This document shows, in pieces, positions 16,865 through 25,231 of a stretch of 64,000 nucleotides of DNA. The notes under the pieces are model-generated. The model searched no databases and was not told where the DNA came from. It saw only the letters and a program-made list of their open reading frames with translations. Source of the stretch: Rhizobium sp. BK399 (GTDB lineage Bacteria; Pseudomonadota; Alphaproteobacteria; Rhizobiales; Rhizobiaceae); NCBI RefSeq assembly GCF_014194695.1, contig NZ_JACIAH010000006.1:62001-126000 (forward strand), written 5' to 3'. A program made the translations under genes and the position numbers. Each line of letters opens with the position of its first letter. Within the stretch, counting starts at the first letter, position 1.

Positions 16865-18664
16865 CTACCCGGCAAGCCGGTGATTGGGGGACCCGTCGGC
16901 ACCATCGATCAAGGTGATGTTCCTGCCCTTCGATTTGGCGCGAAGGAGCGCCGCGTCTGCCCTTTGCAGCAGCGTGGCGGCTGGTTTGTCATCATCCGCC
17001 AAGGCAATCCCGATCGATACAGTTACGGTCCCCAGCGGCCGCCCCTGATAGGTTATGGGTGCGGCCTCGACCGCGTTGCGAAGTTTTTCCCCAATATCGA
17101 ATGCCGATTCCCGCGTCCCTTCGGGGAGAAGGACCGTGAACTCCTCGCCGCCGAACCTGTAAACGGAACCCGACTTGCCGGCCGTCTCGGCCATCAGGGT
17201 CGCAACTTGCCGCATGACGTGGTCGCCGGCATCATGGCCAAACTCGTCATTGAAGTGCTTGAAGTGATCGATGTCGACCATCAGGCAGGCCGTCGGGCGG
17301 TCAACGGTGTCTCGGCGCAGCCGGTTCATCTCGTCGTCCAGCGAGCGTCGATTGAGAAGCCCTGTCAGGGGATCGCGCACGGCAAGCTGCGTCAGCCGCT
17401 CCCTGAGCTGAAGATTGGCGATCGCCAGCCCGATATTCTCGGCGATGATCTCAATGTAGAGCCTTGCGGTCTCCATCGCCTTGCCGCCATCGGTGCCCTC
17501 GAAATACAACAGACCGACTGTGTCGCCATGGGCGGAGAGCGGTATGCAGATGCAGGCGTGTTCCCCTTCCTCAAGATGTTGGCAGGGCACATCGTCCCGC
17601 GAATGGTCGCTCACATGCGGCCTGCCGCGTCTCAATCCCCAGCATTCCGCCGGCGCCAGGACGTCATGCGACCGGTTCGGTTGAAGCCAGCGGCTGGCGG
17701 AGGTAAGGGCCGACCGGCCACCGTTCATGAGGTACAGGTGTCCGGCGAGATGTGGAAAGATCTGCGGCGCGAAAAGTGAAACGACATCGGCGAGTTCCTC
17801 CTGTTGCTGGCAGGCCTGAAGCCGATGCATCATCTGAAGAATGTGATCCTTCGTTTTCTGATCGCGCCGTCGCTCGGCATCCAGGCGCTCTCGCTCCAGG
17901 CCGTTGTCGCGGAAGATCTGGATCGCTTCGTTCATTTCGCCGATCTCGTCGTGCCGCCTGTCAGGCAGCACCTCGACGTCATAGTCCTGCTTTGCCAGTC
18001 GATTGACGATCCCAGTCATTCTGAGCAGCGGCGTTGCCACCCGACGCTTCAACACAAAATAAAGGACGCCGATGAAGACGGCCGCCGTCAGCCCCAACAT
18101 CGACTTCGCTATATTGTCCCAGAGGTCGGTTCTTGCTTTTGCAGCAGCGAGTTCGTCGTCGGCACGGGTCGCCACGAGATCGGTAAAATGCTGAACGCTG
18201 GCGAGCAGATCAGTCTGCAAGCGCTCATGCTCGGGTCCAAAAAGGGTTTGCCTTGCACCGTCGCGATCGCCGTTCCCATAATCAGCAACGGCGCGTTCCT
18301 CGATTTGGTCCAATGCCTCCGCGTCACTTTCCAACCGGCGCAATGCGGCAAGTTCCGGCGATGACAGATCGGTCAACTTCAAGCCCTTGATGGCTTCCTC
18401 GCGAGCGCGTTCCTCTCCATCGGCGCTGCGGAAGGCCTGAAGGTGACGGTCCTCGCCGCGCATCACGTAGAGGCGGGCATCCTCCGTTGTCTGTTCGGCT
18501 GCTATTGCGAGCTGATCAGCAAGCTCGTCGAGTTGCTGGCGCATCTCCACCGCCGACCGTTCGCGCACGGCGCTGTAGGCAGACAGAATGAAGGCTCCGC
18601 CCGAGAGAACGGTGAGTACAACCGTCACGGCATAGGCCCAATTTGTAATCGTGCTGATCCGCAT
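16865..18664 (-). CDS. Membrane-bound diguanylate cyclase (HAMP-GAF-GGEEF)
   Basis: The 599-residue protein has one transmembrane helix at the N terminus (about 10-30), a helical periplasmic region (about 31-185), a second helix (about 190-205), HAMP (205-260), a GAF-like domain (about 285-420) and a C-terminal GGDEF domain. The active site reads GGEEF (505-509), and DPLTGLLNRR and DIDHFKHFND are intact, so it should make c-di-GMP from GTP. The RxxD inhibitory site normally just upstream of the motif is absent (GKSG), so product inhibition is probably lost. It sits 7 kb from PilZ-containing BcsA but in its own unit. Confidence 0.9.
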   Translation of the reverse strand: MRISTITNWAYAVTVVLTVLSGGAFILSAYSAVRERSAVEMRQQLDELADQLAIAAEQTTEDARLYVMRGEDRHLQAFRSADGEERAREEAIKGLKLTDLSSPELAALRRLESDAEALDQIEERAVADYGNGDRDGARQTLFGPEHERLQTDLLASVQHFTDLVATRADDELAAAKARTDLWDNIAKSMLGLTAAVFIGVLYFVLKRRVATPLLRMTGIVNRLAKQDYDVEVLPDRRHDEIGEMNEAIQIFRDNGLERERLDAERRRDQKTKDHILQMMHRLQACQQQEELADVVSLFAPQIFPHLAGHLYLMNGGRSALTSASRWLQPNRSHDVLAPAECWGLRRGRPHVSDHSRDDVPCQHLEEGEHACICIPLSAHGDTVGLLYFEGTDGGKAMETARLYIEIIAENIGLAIANLQLRERLTQLAVRDPLTGLLNRRSLDDEMNRLRRDTVDRPTACLMVDIDHFKHFNDEFGHDAGDHVMRQVATLMAETAGKSGSVYRFGGEEFTVLLPEGTRESAFDIGEKLRNAVEAAPITYQGRPLGTVTVSIGIALADDDKPAATLLQRADAALLRAKSKGRNITLIDGADGSPNHRLAG

Positions 18665-18865
18665 TCTGTCTCGTACCTTCGCCCCCTGGGTGGTCCTTCT
18701 GCGATGCTAAGATAGATGAATAAATGAGCACTTAATTGTATTTGCCGACCGAATTCTGGTAGCGCCAATCGATCTGCAACGGCAGTCTACCATGTTACGC
18801 GCGGAGCCGCCCTTTGTATGCTCGCGCGACGTGCTGCGCTTTCACCCGCCGAGTCGCCACCACTA

Positions 18866-18910
18866 TTGACCACTACGCGAGAAAAAGTATTCCTTTTGTC
18901 GACAAAAGGA
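18866..18910 (+). promoter_or_regulatory. hypR promoter with 20-base perfect palindromic operator
   Basis: TTGACC (18866-18871) and TATTCC (18888-18893), 16 bases apart, resemble -35 and -10 boxes. The -10 box runs into a perfect palindrome, TCCTTTTGTC/GACAAAAGGA (18891-18910), which also contains the AAGGA ribosome-binding site of hypR. Binding there would block both transcription and translation of hypR. The core TTGTCGACAA matches GntR/FCD-type operators and recurs upstream of hypD and hypM. Confidence 0.6.
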
Positions 18911-18917
18911 TTCTTCA

Positions 18918-19622
18918 ATGGCTGACACAGATTCGAACTCCACCCCAGAGCGCAAGCGCGGCTCCGGCGTCAAGATGGTCTACGACCTCTTGCGCGACGA
19001 GATCCTTGATCTTGTATTGCCGCCCGGCAGCCCCATCGATGAAGTGCAGTTGGCCGAGCGATTCAAGATGTCGCGTACGCCGATCCGCGAGGCATTGGTT
19101 CGGCTGGCGGGCGAGGGGCTGATTGAGACGCTGCCAAACCGTTCGACTATGGTATCGAATATCGACTTCCTGAATCTCAACACCTTCTTCGACGCGTTGG
19201 TCCTGATGTACCGCGTGACGACACGGCTTGCGGCGCGAAACCACCGCCCGGAGGATTTGGCGATTATCCGCGGCTTCCATGCAGACTATGCGGCGGCCGT
19301 TGAGGGACGCAATGCACTGACCATGATCTCCACCAATGCGGCTTTCCACGCAGCAATCGCCGAGGCGGGCCGCAATCCCTATTTCACCAGCCTGTTCCGT
19401 CGTTTGCTGGATGAGGGGAGACGCATTCTGCGACTTTACTACCGGTCTTACGACGAGCAGTTTCCGCAACGCTTCGTCGATGAGCATGCGGAAATCATCG
19501 CTGCTATCGAGGCACGCGACATCGAGGCGGCCGACCGCTTGGGCAAGGCGCACGCGGAGCAGATCGTTGCCCAGGTGCAGAAGCTTTTCAGCCGTGATGT
19601 CGGGATCGACATAGCGCTTTAA
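18918..19622 (+). CDS. hypR: GntR-family (FCD) regulator of hydroxyproline catabolism
   Basis: The 234-residue protein has an N-terminal GntR winged helix (about 19-80, with RTPIREALVRL and GEGLIETLPNR) and a C-terminal all-helical FCD ligand domain (about 90-215). It heads the hydroxyproline locus and should act as a repressor released by a hydroxyproline-derived ligand, as described for HypR of Sinorhizobium meliloti. The ATG at 18918 is set by AAGGA 7 bases upstream, inside a palindromic operator, which argues for autoregulation. Confidence 0.8.
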   Translation: MADTDSNSTPERKRGSGVKMVYDLLRDEILDLVLPPGSPIDEVQLAERFKMSRTPIREALVRLAGEGLIETLPNRSTMVSNIDFLNLNTFFDALVLMYRVTTRLAARNHRPEDLAIIRGFHADYAAAVEGRNALTMISTNAAFHAAIAEAGRNPYFTSLFRRLLDEGRRILRLYYRSYDEQFPQRFVDEHAEIIAAIEARDIEAADRLGKAHAEQIVAQVQKLFSRDVGIDIAL

Positions 19623-19648
19623 AGACTGCGGCGGCCTTTGCGTTTTTC

Positions 19649-19677
19649 TTGTCGACAAATAAAATACAAGATGATAT
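19649..19677 (+). promoter_or_regulatory. hypD promoter/operator
   Basis: The core TTGTCGACAA (19649-19658) is identical to the centre of the hypR operator. Its first six bases, TTGTCG, could serve as a -35 box with TGATAT (19672-19677) as -10, 17 bases apart. Repressor binding would occlude the promoter. The leader to hypD is about 65 bases. Confidence 0.5.
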
Positions 19678-19749
19678 ATCACCTGACAAAGAGGGAGGCT
19701 CTGCACGTTTGTGTCGGCCGACTGATCAAACGGCCGAAAGGAGACCGAT

Positions 19750-20712
19750 ATGAAGGCTAAGATTTTCTCGGGCGTGATCCCCGCCCTGATGACCCCCTGC
19801 AAGCAGGATCGTACCCCCGATTTCGACGCCCTTGTCCGCAAGGGACAGGAACTGATCGTCCAGGGCATGTCGGCAGTCGTTTACTGCGGTTCGATGGGTG
19901 ACTGGCCGCTCCTGACCGATGCGCAGCGCATGGAAGGCGTCGAGCGCCTGGTAAAGGCTGGCATCCCGGTCATCGTTGGGACCGGTGCCGTCAACAGCGC
20001 CTCGGCCGTTGCACATGCAGCGCACGCCCAGAAGGTAGGCGCCCAGGGCCTGATGGTCATCCCGCGTGTCCTGTCGCGTGGCTCGGTGATCGGCGCCCAG
20101 AAGGCGCACTTCAAGGCAATCCTTTCGGCTGCCCCCGATCTTCCTGCTGTCATCTACAACAGCCCCTATTATGGTTTTGCCACCCGCGCTGATCTGTTCT
20201 TTGCGCTCCGGGCCGAGCATCCTAACCTAGTCGGTTTCAAGGAATTCGGCGGCGCTGCCGATATGCGTTATGCGGCCGAGAACATCACCAGCCGCGATGA
20301 TGGTGTTTCGCTGATGATCGGCGTCGACACGGCCGTCTTCCACGGCTTCGTGAACTGCGGTGCGACCGGCGCCATCACCGGCATCGGCAATGTGCTGCCC
20401 AAGGAAGTGCTGCACCTCTGCAACCTCTCGCAGGCAGCGGCTGAAGGCGATGCGGATGCCCGCCAGCGGGCGCTGGAGCTCGAGCAGGCACTGGCAGTGC
20501 TCTCCTCGTTCGACGAAGGCCCGGACCTCGTCCTGTTCTTCAAGCACATGATGGTGTTGAAGGGTGACAAGGAATACACGCTGCACTTCAACGAAACCGA
20601 CGTCCTGACGGACAGTCAGCGCGGTTACGTCGAATCTCAGTTCAAGCTCTTCAACAACTGGTACGCAGAGTGGAGCAAGCTCCCCGGCGCAGTGGCGAAG
20701 TACAAGGCTTGA
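19750..20712 (+). CDS. hypD: Pyrroline-4-hydroxy-2-carboxylate deaminase (DapA family)
   Basis: The 320-residue protein belongs to the dihydrodipicolinate synthase/N-acetylneuraminate lyase superfamily. Lys164 in VGFKEFGG is the Schiff-base lysine and Tyr136 in IYNSPYYG the catalytic tyrosine. In a hydroxyproline cluster this family converts delta1-pyrroline-4-hydroxy-2-carboxylate to 2-oxoglutarate semialdehyde plus ammonia. A GAAAGGAGA ribosome-binding site precedes the ATG. It ends in a strong terminator shared with the convergent reductase gene. The function is inferred from family plus context, because DapA paralogues differ in substrate. Confidence 0.82.
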   Translation: MKAKIFSGVIPALMTPCKQDRTPDFDALVRKGQELIVQGMSAVVYCGSMGDWPLLTDAQRMEGVERLVKAGIPVIVGTGAVNSASAVAHAAHAQKVGAQGLMVIPRVLSRGSVIGAQKAHFKAILSAAPDLPAVIYNSPYYGFATRADLFFALRAEHPNLVGFKEFGGAADMRYAAENITSRDDGVSLMIGVDTAVFHGFVNCGATGAITGIGNVLPKEVLHLCNLSQAAAEGDADARQRALELEQALAVLSSFDEGPDLVLFFKHMMVLKGDKEYTLHFNETDVLTDSQRGYVESQFKLFNNWYAEWSKLPGAVAKYKA

Positions 20713-20733
20713 TTTTCTAAAGCTCTCAGATCG

Positions 20734-20760
20734 AAAGGCCCTCCAACGGAGGGCCTTTTT
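20734..20760. terminator. Bidirectional rho-independent terminator
   Basis: AAAGGCCCTCC (20734-20744) pairs perfectly with GGAGGGCCTTT (20748-20758) around an AAC loop, with five Ts at the plus-strand end and AAA on the other arm. It lies between the convergent hypD and reductase genes. Confidence 0.9.
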
Positions 20761-20787
20761 GCGTTTCCGGCGGTCTCAGGTGGTGGC

Positions 20788-21825
20788 TCAGGCCACCGCC
20801 TCCAGGCCGAGTGCGAGCAACCGCTCGAGCTGCTTGATTTCGGCCTCGGTCAGCGTGACGCCATTGGCTTCCGATTTTGCACGCGCCACATACCGGCGCT
20901 GTGAGGGCAGGCGGGCGCCTTGGCCGACGATTGCCTCAAACAGCATCTCTGCACGCGCAAACTGATTGCCCGGCCGGCCGGCGGCGAAGGCCTCCGGCGA
21001 GAATGCAATGATCAACTCGCCGTGGAAGGGCGCAAGTGTTGTCGTGCCGAGATAGTCGAGCACCTCTGGGCTTGTCAGGTCGCCGATCATGATGCCGGCG
21101 AGCAGCTCGATCATCGTGCCGATGGCCGAGCCCTTGTGTCCGCCGAATGGCAGCATGGCGCCAGCAAGCGCAGCTTCCGGATCGGTCGTCGGGTTGCCGT
21201 CGGCATCGATCGCCCAGCCGTCCGGCAACGATTTTCCCGCCCGCCGATGCAGCTCGATTTCCCCGCGCGCGGCAACCGAGGTGGCGAAATCGAAGACATA
21301 GGGTGGCTGGCCGGCGCGCGGCCAGGCGAATGCAAAGGGGTTGGTGCCGAGCAGGGGTTTGTTGCCTCCTGTCGGTGCAACTGTCGCATAGCTCGGGCAC
21401 ATGACGAGACCCGCAAGTCCTTGTTCGGTAAGCGCTTCTGCTTCTGGCCACAGGGCGGAGAAGTGGGTGCAGTCGTTGATAACGAGTGCTGCCAGTCCGC
21501 ATGCTCGAGCGCGCTCCGCGAGTGCCGGAAGGCCGAGTTCGAAGGCCGGATTGGCGAAGCCGCCCTTGGCGTTGACCTTTACAATCGCCAAACCCTCCTG
21601 CAGCAGCAATTCCGGAACCGCATCCGGCTTCACCTTGCCCGCTTTGACGGTACGCAACGCACCTTCGATCCGATAGATACCGTGCGACTTGCAGGCATCC
21701 CGCTCACCGGCGACAATTACGCGAGCGAGCGCACCGGCTTGGATCTCGTTGAGGCCTGCCTTGCGGAAAATTGCATCGACCCTCTCCTGCAGGGCCGCGA
21801 CGGTCAGGGTGGTGTTCTCGCTCAT
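20788..21825 (-). CDS. LDH2/MDH2-family reductase, probable delta1-pyrroline-2-carboxylate reductase
   Basis: The 345-residue protein belongs to the malate/L-lactate dehydrogenase (type 2, NAD(P)H-dependent) superfamily, with typical segments HGIYRIEGALRTVKAGK, INDCTHFSALW, GTNPFAFAWP and GGHKGSAIGTMIELLAG. Members beside hydroxyproline dehydratases reduce delta1-pyrroline-2-carboxylate (and piperideine-2-carboxylate) to L-proline, the second step of 3-hydroxyproline use. It corresponds in position to the gene called hypS in S. meliloti. It is divergent from hypH, with a shared operator region. An ordinary malate or lactate dehydrogenase is the less likely alternative. Confidence 0.75.
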   Translation of the reverse strand: MSENTTLTVAALQERVDAIFRKAGLNEIQAGALARVIVAGERDACKSHGIYRIEGALRTVKAGKVKPDAVPELLLQEGLAIVKVNAKGGFANPAFELGLPALAERARACGLAALVINDCTHFSALWPEAEALTEQGLAGLVMCPSYATVAPTGGNKPLLGTNPFAFAWPRAGQPPYVFDFATSVAARGEIELHRRAGKSLPDGWAIDADGNPTTDPEAALAGAMLPFGGHKGSAIGTMIELLAGIMIGDLTSPEVLDYLGTTTLAPFHGELIIAFSPEAFAAGRPGNQFARAEMLFEAIVGQGARLPSQRRYVARAKSEANGVTLTEAEIKQLERLLALGLEAVA

Positions 21826-21880
21826 CTTGTGTCTCTCATGGCTGGCCCGGCCGCCGAAGGCGATCGAGTGTTGAAGTTAT

Positions 21881-21899
21881 AAATACATAGAGTATACAA
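21881..21899. promoter_or_regulatory. Operator candidate between reductase gene and hypH
   Basis: The stretch AAATACATAGAGTATACAA holds a GTATAC centre resembling the TTGTCGACAA operators (TnGTnnACAA form) and matches 13 of 16 positions of the reverse complement of a site upstream of hypM (23580-23595). It lies 56 bases from the reductase start and 75 bases from hypH, a fitting place to control both divergent genes. Confidence 0.4.
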
Positions 21900-21973
21900 A
21901 GATCCGGCATGCGCAATTCGCCTGCAGATGGATTTTCGCAAGGCGCCCCCGGCTTTCAAGGAAGGAATAGCAA

Positions 21974-23491
21974 ATGGTCTTCACTCCCAATGGAAAACAC
22001 CTCGTCGCGGGCGAATGGCTCGACGGAGCGGGTACTTTTGCATCCGCACCGGCGCATGGTCCAGTGCATCAGTTCGCCGTTGGCACGGTCGACCTGGTGA
22101 GCCGCGCCTGCGAGGCGGCCGAAGATGCCTTCTGGAGCTACGGCTACTCCACACGCGCAGAGCGGGCCGCGTTCCTTCGTGCGATCGCTGACGAGATCGA
22201 GGCGCGGGCCGAGGCAATCACGGAGATTGGTAGCCAGGAAACGGGTCTGCCGGAAGCGCGCCTGCAGGGCGAACGCGGCCGCACGACCGGCCAGTTGCGG
22301 CTCTTTGCCGATCACATCGAAAAGGGCGAATATCTTGACCGCCGCCGTGACGCGGCGCTGCCTGACCGTCAACCCGCGCCGCGGCCGGAGATCCGCCTCA
22401 TTCAGCGCCCGATCGGCCCGGTGGCCGTCTTCGGTGCGTCGAACTTCCCGCTGGCCTTCTCGACTGCTGGCGGTGATACGGCCGCCGCACTAGCCGCGGG
22501 TTGCCCTGTCGTGGTCAAGGGTCACTCGGCGCATCCCGGCACCGGCGAAATCGTCGCCCAGGCGATCGAAGCTGCCATCCGCAAGACCGGTATTCATCCC
22601 GGCGTCTTCTCGCTGATCCAGGGCGGCAATCGCCAGGTCGGCGAAGCCCTGGTGCAGCATCCGCGTATCAAGGCTGTTGGCTTCACCGGCTCGCTCGCCG
22701 GCGGTCGCGCGCTCTTCAACCTATGTGCCGCACGGCCTGAGCCGATCCCGTTCTTCGGTGAACTCGGTTCTGTCAATCCGATGTTCCTTTTGCCCGAAGC
22801 GCTGAAGGCACGCGGCGAAACGCTCGGCCAGGGCTGGGCGGGATCGCTGACCATGGGTGCCGGGCAGTTCTGCACCAATCCCGGCATCGCCGTGGTGGCG
22901 GAAGGCGCCGAAGCCGATCGCTTCGTGGCCGCAACGGTTGAAGCACTGGGCAAGGTGGCGCCGCAGACCATGCTCACGGACGGCATCGCGAAGGCCTATC
23001 AGGATGGACAGGCGCGCTTTGCAACCCGCAATACGGTCAACCCGCTGTTCACCGGCGAGTCCTCCGGCCGGACGGCTGCACCCAACCTTTTTGAGACGAC
23101 CGGTGCGCAGTTCCTGGCCGACCACGCCCTCGGTGAAGAGGTCTTCGGGCCGCTTGGCCTTGTGGTTCGCGTTAAGACGATTGATGAGATGGAGCAACTG
23201 GCGCGCGGCTTCGAAGGTCAGTTGACGGCGACGATCCACATGGATGCCGGCGACATCGCCGACGCCCGCCGTCTGCGCCCAGTGCTCGAGCGTAAGGCGG
23301 GGCGCGTCCTTGTCAACGGTTTCCCGACGGGCGTCGAGGTCGTCGATTCCATGGTCCATGGCGGCCCCTATCCGGCTTCGACGAACTTCGGAGCAACCAG
23401 CGTCGGCACGATGTCGATCCGCCGCTTCCTGCGGCCGGTCTCGTACCAGAATATGTCGGAAGATCTTCTGCCTGAGGATTTCCTCGGCTGA
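21974..23491 (+). CDS. hypH: 2-oxoglutarate semialdehyde dehydrogenase
   Basis: The 505-residue aldehyde dehydrogenase has general base Glu263 (FFGELGSVNP) and nucleophile Cys300 (GAGQFCTNPG). The cofactor-binding GASNFPLAFSTAGGDTAAALAAGCPVV region is that of the 2,5-dioxovalerate/KGSADH type. It oxidises 2-oxoglutarate semialdehyde to 2-oxoglutarate, the last step of hydroxyproline degradation, feeding the TCA cycle. The ATG follows GAAGGAA. The gene ends in a perfect 12-bp terminator. Confidence 0.88.
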   Translation: MVFTPNGKHLVAGEWLDGAGTFASAPAHGPVHQFAVGTVDLVSRACEAAEDAFWSYGYSTRAERAAFLRAIADEIEARAEAITEIGSQETGLPEARLQGERGRTTGQLRLFADHIEKGEYLDRRRDAALPDRQPAPRPEIRLIQRPIGPVAVFGASNFPLAFSTAGGDTAAALAAGCPVVVKGHSAHPGTGEIVAQAIEAAIRKTGIHPGVFSLIQGGNRQVGEALVQHPRIKAVGFTGSLAGGRALFNLCAARPEPIPFFGELGSVNPMFLLPEALKARGETLGQGWAGSLTMGAGQFCTNPGIAVVAEGAEADRFVAATVEALGKVAPQTMLTDGIAKAYQDGQARFATRNTVNPLFTGESSGRTAAPNLFETTGAQFLADHALGEEVFGPLGLVVRVKTIDEMEQLARGFEGQLTATIHMDAGDIADARRLRPVLERKAGRVLVNGFPTGVEVVDSMVHGGPYPASTNFGATSVGTMSIRRFLRPVSYQNMSEDLLPEDFLG

Positions 23492-23514
23492 TTTTCATCG
23501 AGAGGTAGAAAAGC

Positions 23515-23545
23515 AAAGGGCGGCCACTACTTGGCCGCCCTTTTT
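23515..23545 (+). terminator. Rho-independent terminator of hypH
   Basis: AAAGGGCGGCCA (23515-23526) pairs perfectly with TGGCCGCCCTTT (23532-23543), five-base loop, then more Ts. The T-run is shared with the next operator, so hypH and the transporter genes are separately transcribed. Confidence 0.9.
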
Positions 23546-23595
23546 GTCGACATGATCGCTATTCGTCTTATACTTTTTGCATACTTGATGTATTT
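23544..23595 (+). promoter_or_regulatory. Operator region of the hypMNPQ transcription unit
   Basis: TTGTCGACAT (23544-23553) is one base off the hypR/hypD operator core. About 35 bases further, CATACTTGATGTATTT (23580-23595) matches in reverse complement the site between the reductase gene and hypH. The AT-rich spacer has several possible -10 boxes (for example TATACT at 23570-23575). The region probably holds the HypR-controlled promoter of the transporter genes. Confidence 0.5.
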
Positions 23596-23674
23596 TAAGA
23601 TTGATTTGCGCGCGCTGAAGAGGAATAGTGCGCCTCGCTGTCCATCGACAAATCCAACTCTGGGAGAGAGAAAA

Positions 23675-24484
23675 ATGAAAACCTCGGTCCTCGCTTTCGG
23701 CCTTCTGGCCGCCGCCACCCTCCTGACCAGCCCGGCCAAAGCCGACAAGCTGGACGACATCATCGGTTCGGGCACGCTGCGCTGCGCCGTTGTGCTGGAC
23801 TTCCCACCGATGGGTTCGCGCGACGAGAACAACAATCCGATCGGCTTCGACGTGGACTACTGCAACGATCTGGCCAAGGCGCTCGGCGTAACTGCCGAAA
23901 TCGTCGAGACCCCGTTCCCTGAGCGTATTCCGGCGCTGATGTCCGGCCGCGTCGATGTCGGCGTCGCCTCCACCTCCGACACGCTGGAGCGTGCCAAGAC
24001 CGTCGGCATGACCGTTCCCTACTTTGCCTTCGAGATGGCGGTTACCGCCAACGAGAAGTCGGGCGTGAAGTCCTTCGAAGACATGAAGGGCAAGGTTGTC
24101 GGCGCAACCGCTGGCACCTACGAAGCGATCGCGCTCGAACAGCAGGTGAAGGCTTGGGGTGTCGGCGAGTTCCGTCCTTACCAGACGCAGGCCGACGTGT
24201 TCCTCGCACTGAGCCAGGGCCAGCTTGACGCCACCGTCTCGACCTCGACCGTTGCTCAGGCCAACGTCAAGACCGGCAAGTTCCCGGGCATCGCAGTGGT
24301 CGGCAAGGCGCCGTTCGATATCGACTACGTCGCGCTCTTCACCAACCGTGAGGAGTACGGCCTGGTCAACTACCTGAACCTGTTCATCAACCAGCAGGTT
24401 CGCACCGGCCGCTACGCCGAGCTCTACAAGAAGTGGGTCGGCGGCGACGTCCCGTCGCTCGCGGTCAACGGCGTTTACCGCTAA
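23675..24484 (+). CDS. hypM: Amino-acid ABC transporter substrate-binding protein
   Basis: The 269-residue periplasmic protein has a signal peptide (residues 1-23, ending AKA|DKL) and the bacterial extracellular solute-binding family 3 fold: GTLRCAVVLDFPPMG, FDVDYCNDLAKALG and DATVSTSTVAQ. It should deliver hydroxyproline (or related amino acids) to the HypNPQ membrane complex. The ATG at 23675 is chosen because it starts the signal peptide and has GGGAGAGAG upstream; the frame is open earlier across the operator and terminator. Confidence 0.85.
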   Translation: MKTSVLAFGLLAAATLLTSPAKADKLDDIIGSGTLRCAVVLDFPPMGSRDENNNPIGFDVDYCNDLAKALGVTAEIVETPFPERIPALMSGRVDVGVASTSDTLERAKTVGMTVPYFAFEMAVTANEKSGVKSFEDMKGKVVGATAGTYEAIALEQQVKAWGVGEFRPYQTQADVFLALSQGQLDATVSTSTVAQANVKTGKFPGIAVVGKAPFDIDYVALFTNREEYGLVNYLNLFINQQVRTGRYAELYKKWVGGDVPSLAVNGVYR

Positions 24485-24553
24485 TCTGGACCGTTTCTCC
24501 CGCGGCGCGAGGTCATCCCTCGCGCCGTAGCTTTACGACAAGGTGAGACGGTC

Positions 24554-25219
24554 ATGTTTAACTACACCTTCCACTGGAACCAAGCGCTCAAGGCATTGCC
24601 ACAAATGCTCGACGGCGCGCTGGTCACGCTGCAGATCGCGCTCCTGTCCATGATTATCGGACTGGCGTGCGCGCTTGCACTGACCTTGTTCCGACTCTCC
24701 GGCAACCGCATTCTCGCTGGCTTTGCCACTGCCTGGGTCGAGATCGCGCGAAACACACCTGCGCTCTTCCAGATCTACATGGCCCATTTTGGCCTTGGCA
24801 ATTTTGGCATTCACCTCACGCCGTTTACCGCGCTCCTGGTTGGCATTGCCTTTAACAACGCCGGTTACTTGGCAGAGAATTTCCGTGGCGCACTGAAGGC
24901 GATCCCGGACACACAGACACGCGCCGGGCGCTCGCTTGGCATGACGTCCATGCAGGCGTTTCGACTGATTGTCCTTCCGCAAATGCTGCGCGTGGCGTTC
25001 CTGCCGGCGACCAACCAGATGGTCTGGGCAGTTCTGATGACCTCGCTCGGCGTGACCGTCGGCATGAACACCGATCTCGCCGGCGTGACGCAGGAGCTGA
25101 ATGCGCGCTCTTTCCGCACCTTTGAATTCTTCGCCTTGGCCGCGGTGATCTACTACGTCATCGCCAAAGTTCTGACCCTTGCCGCCCGGGCACTTGCCTG
25201 GCGCATGTTCCGCTACTGA
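24554..25219 (+). CDS. hypN: Amino-acid ABC transporter permease
   Basis: The 221-residue inner-membrane protein has the His/Glu/Gln/Arg-opine (HEQRO) permease pattern, with about five helices and the EAA loop (LKAIPDTQTRAGRSLGMTSMQAFRLIVLPQ) that docks the ATPase. It pairs with the next permease to form a heterodimeric pore for the solute captured by HypM. It follows hypM by 69 bases with an AAGGTGAGA ribosome-binding site. Confidence 0.85.
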   Translation: MFNYTFHWNQALKALPQMLDGALVTLQIALLSMIIGLACALALTLFRLSGNRILAGFATAWVEIARNTPALFQIYMAHFGLGNFGIHLTPFTALLVGIAFNNAGYLAENFRGALKAIPDTQTRAGRSLGMTSMQAFRLIVLPQMLRVAFLPATNQMVWAVLMTSLGVTVGMNTDLAGVTQELNARSFRTFEFFALAAVIYYVIAKVLTLAARALAWRMFRY

Positions 25220-25231
25220 GAGAGGTGAGAG

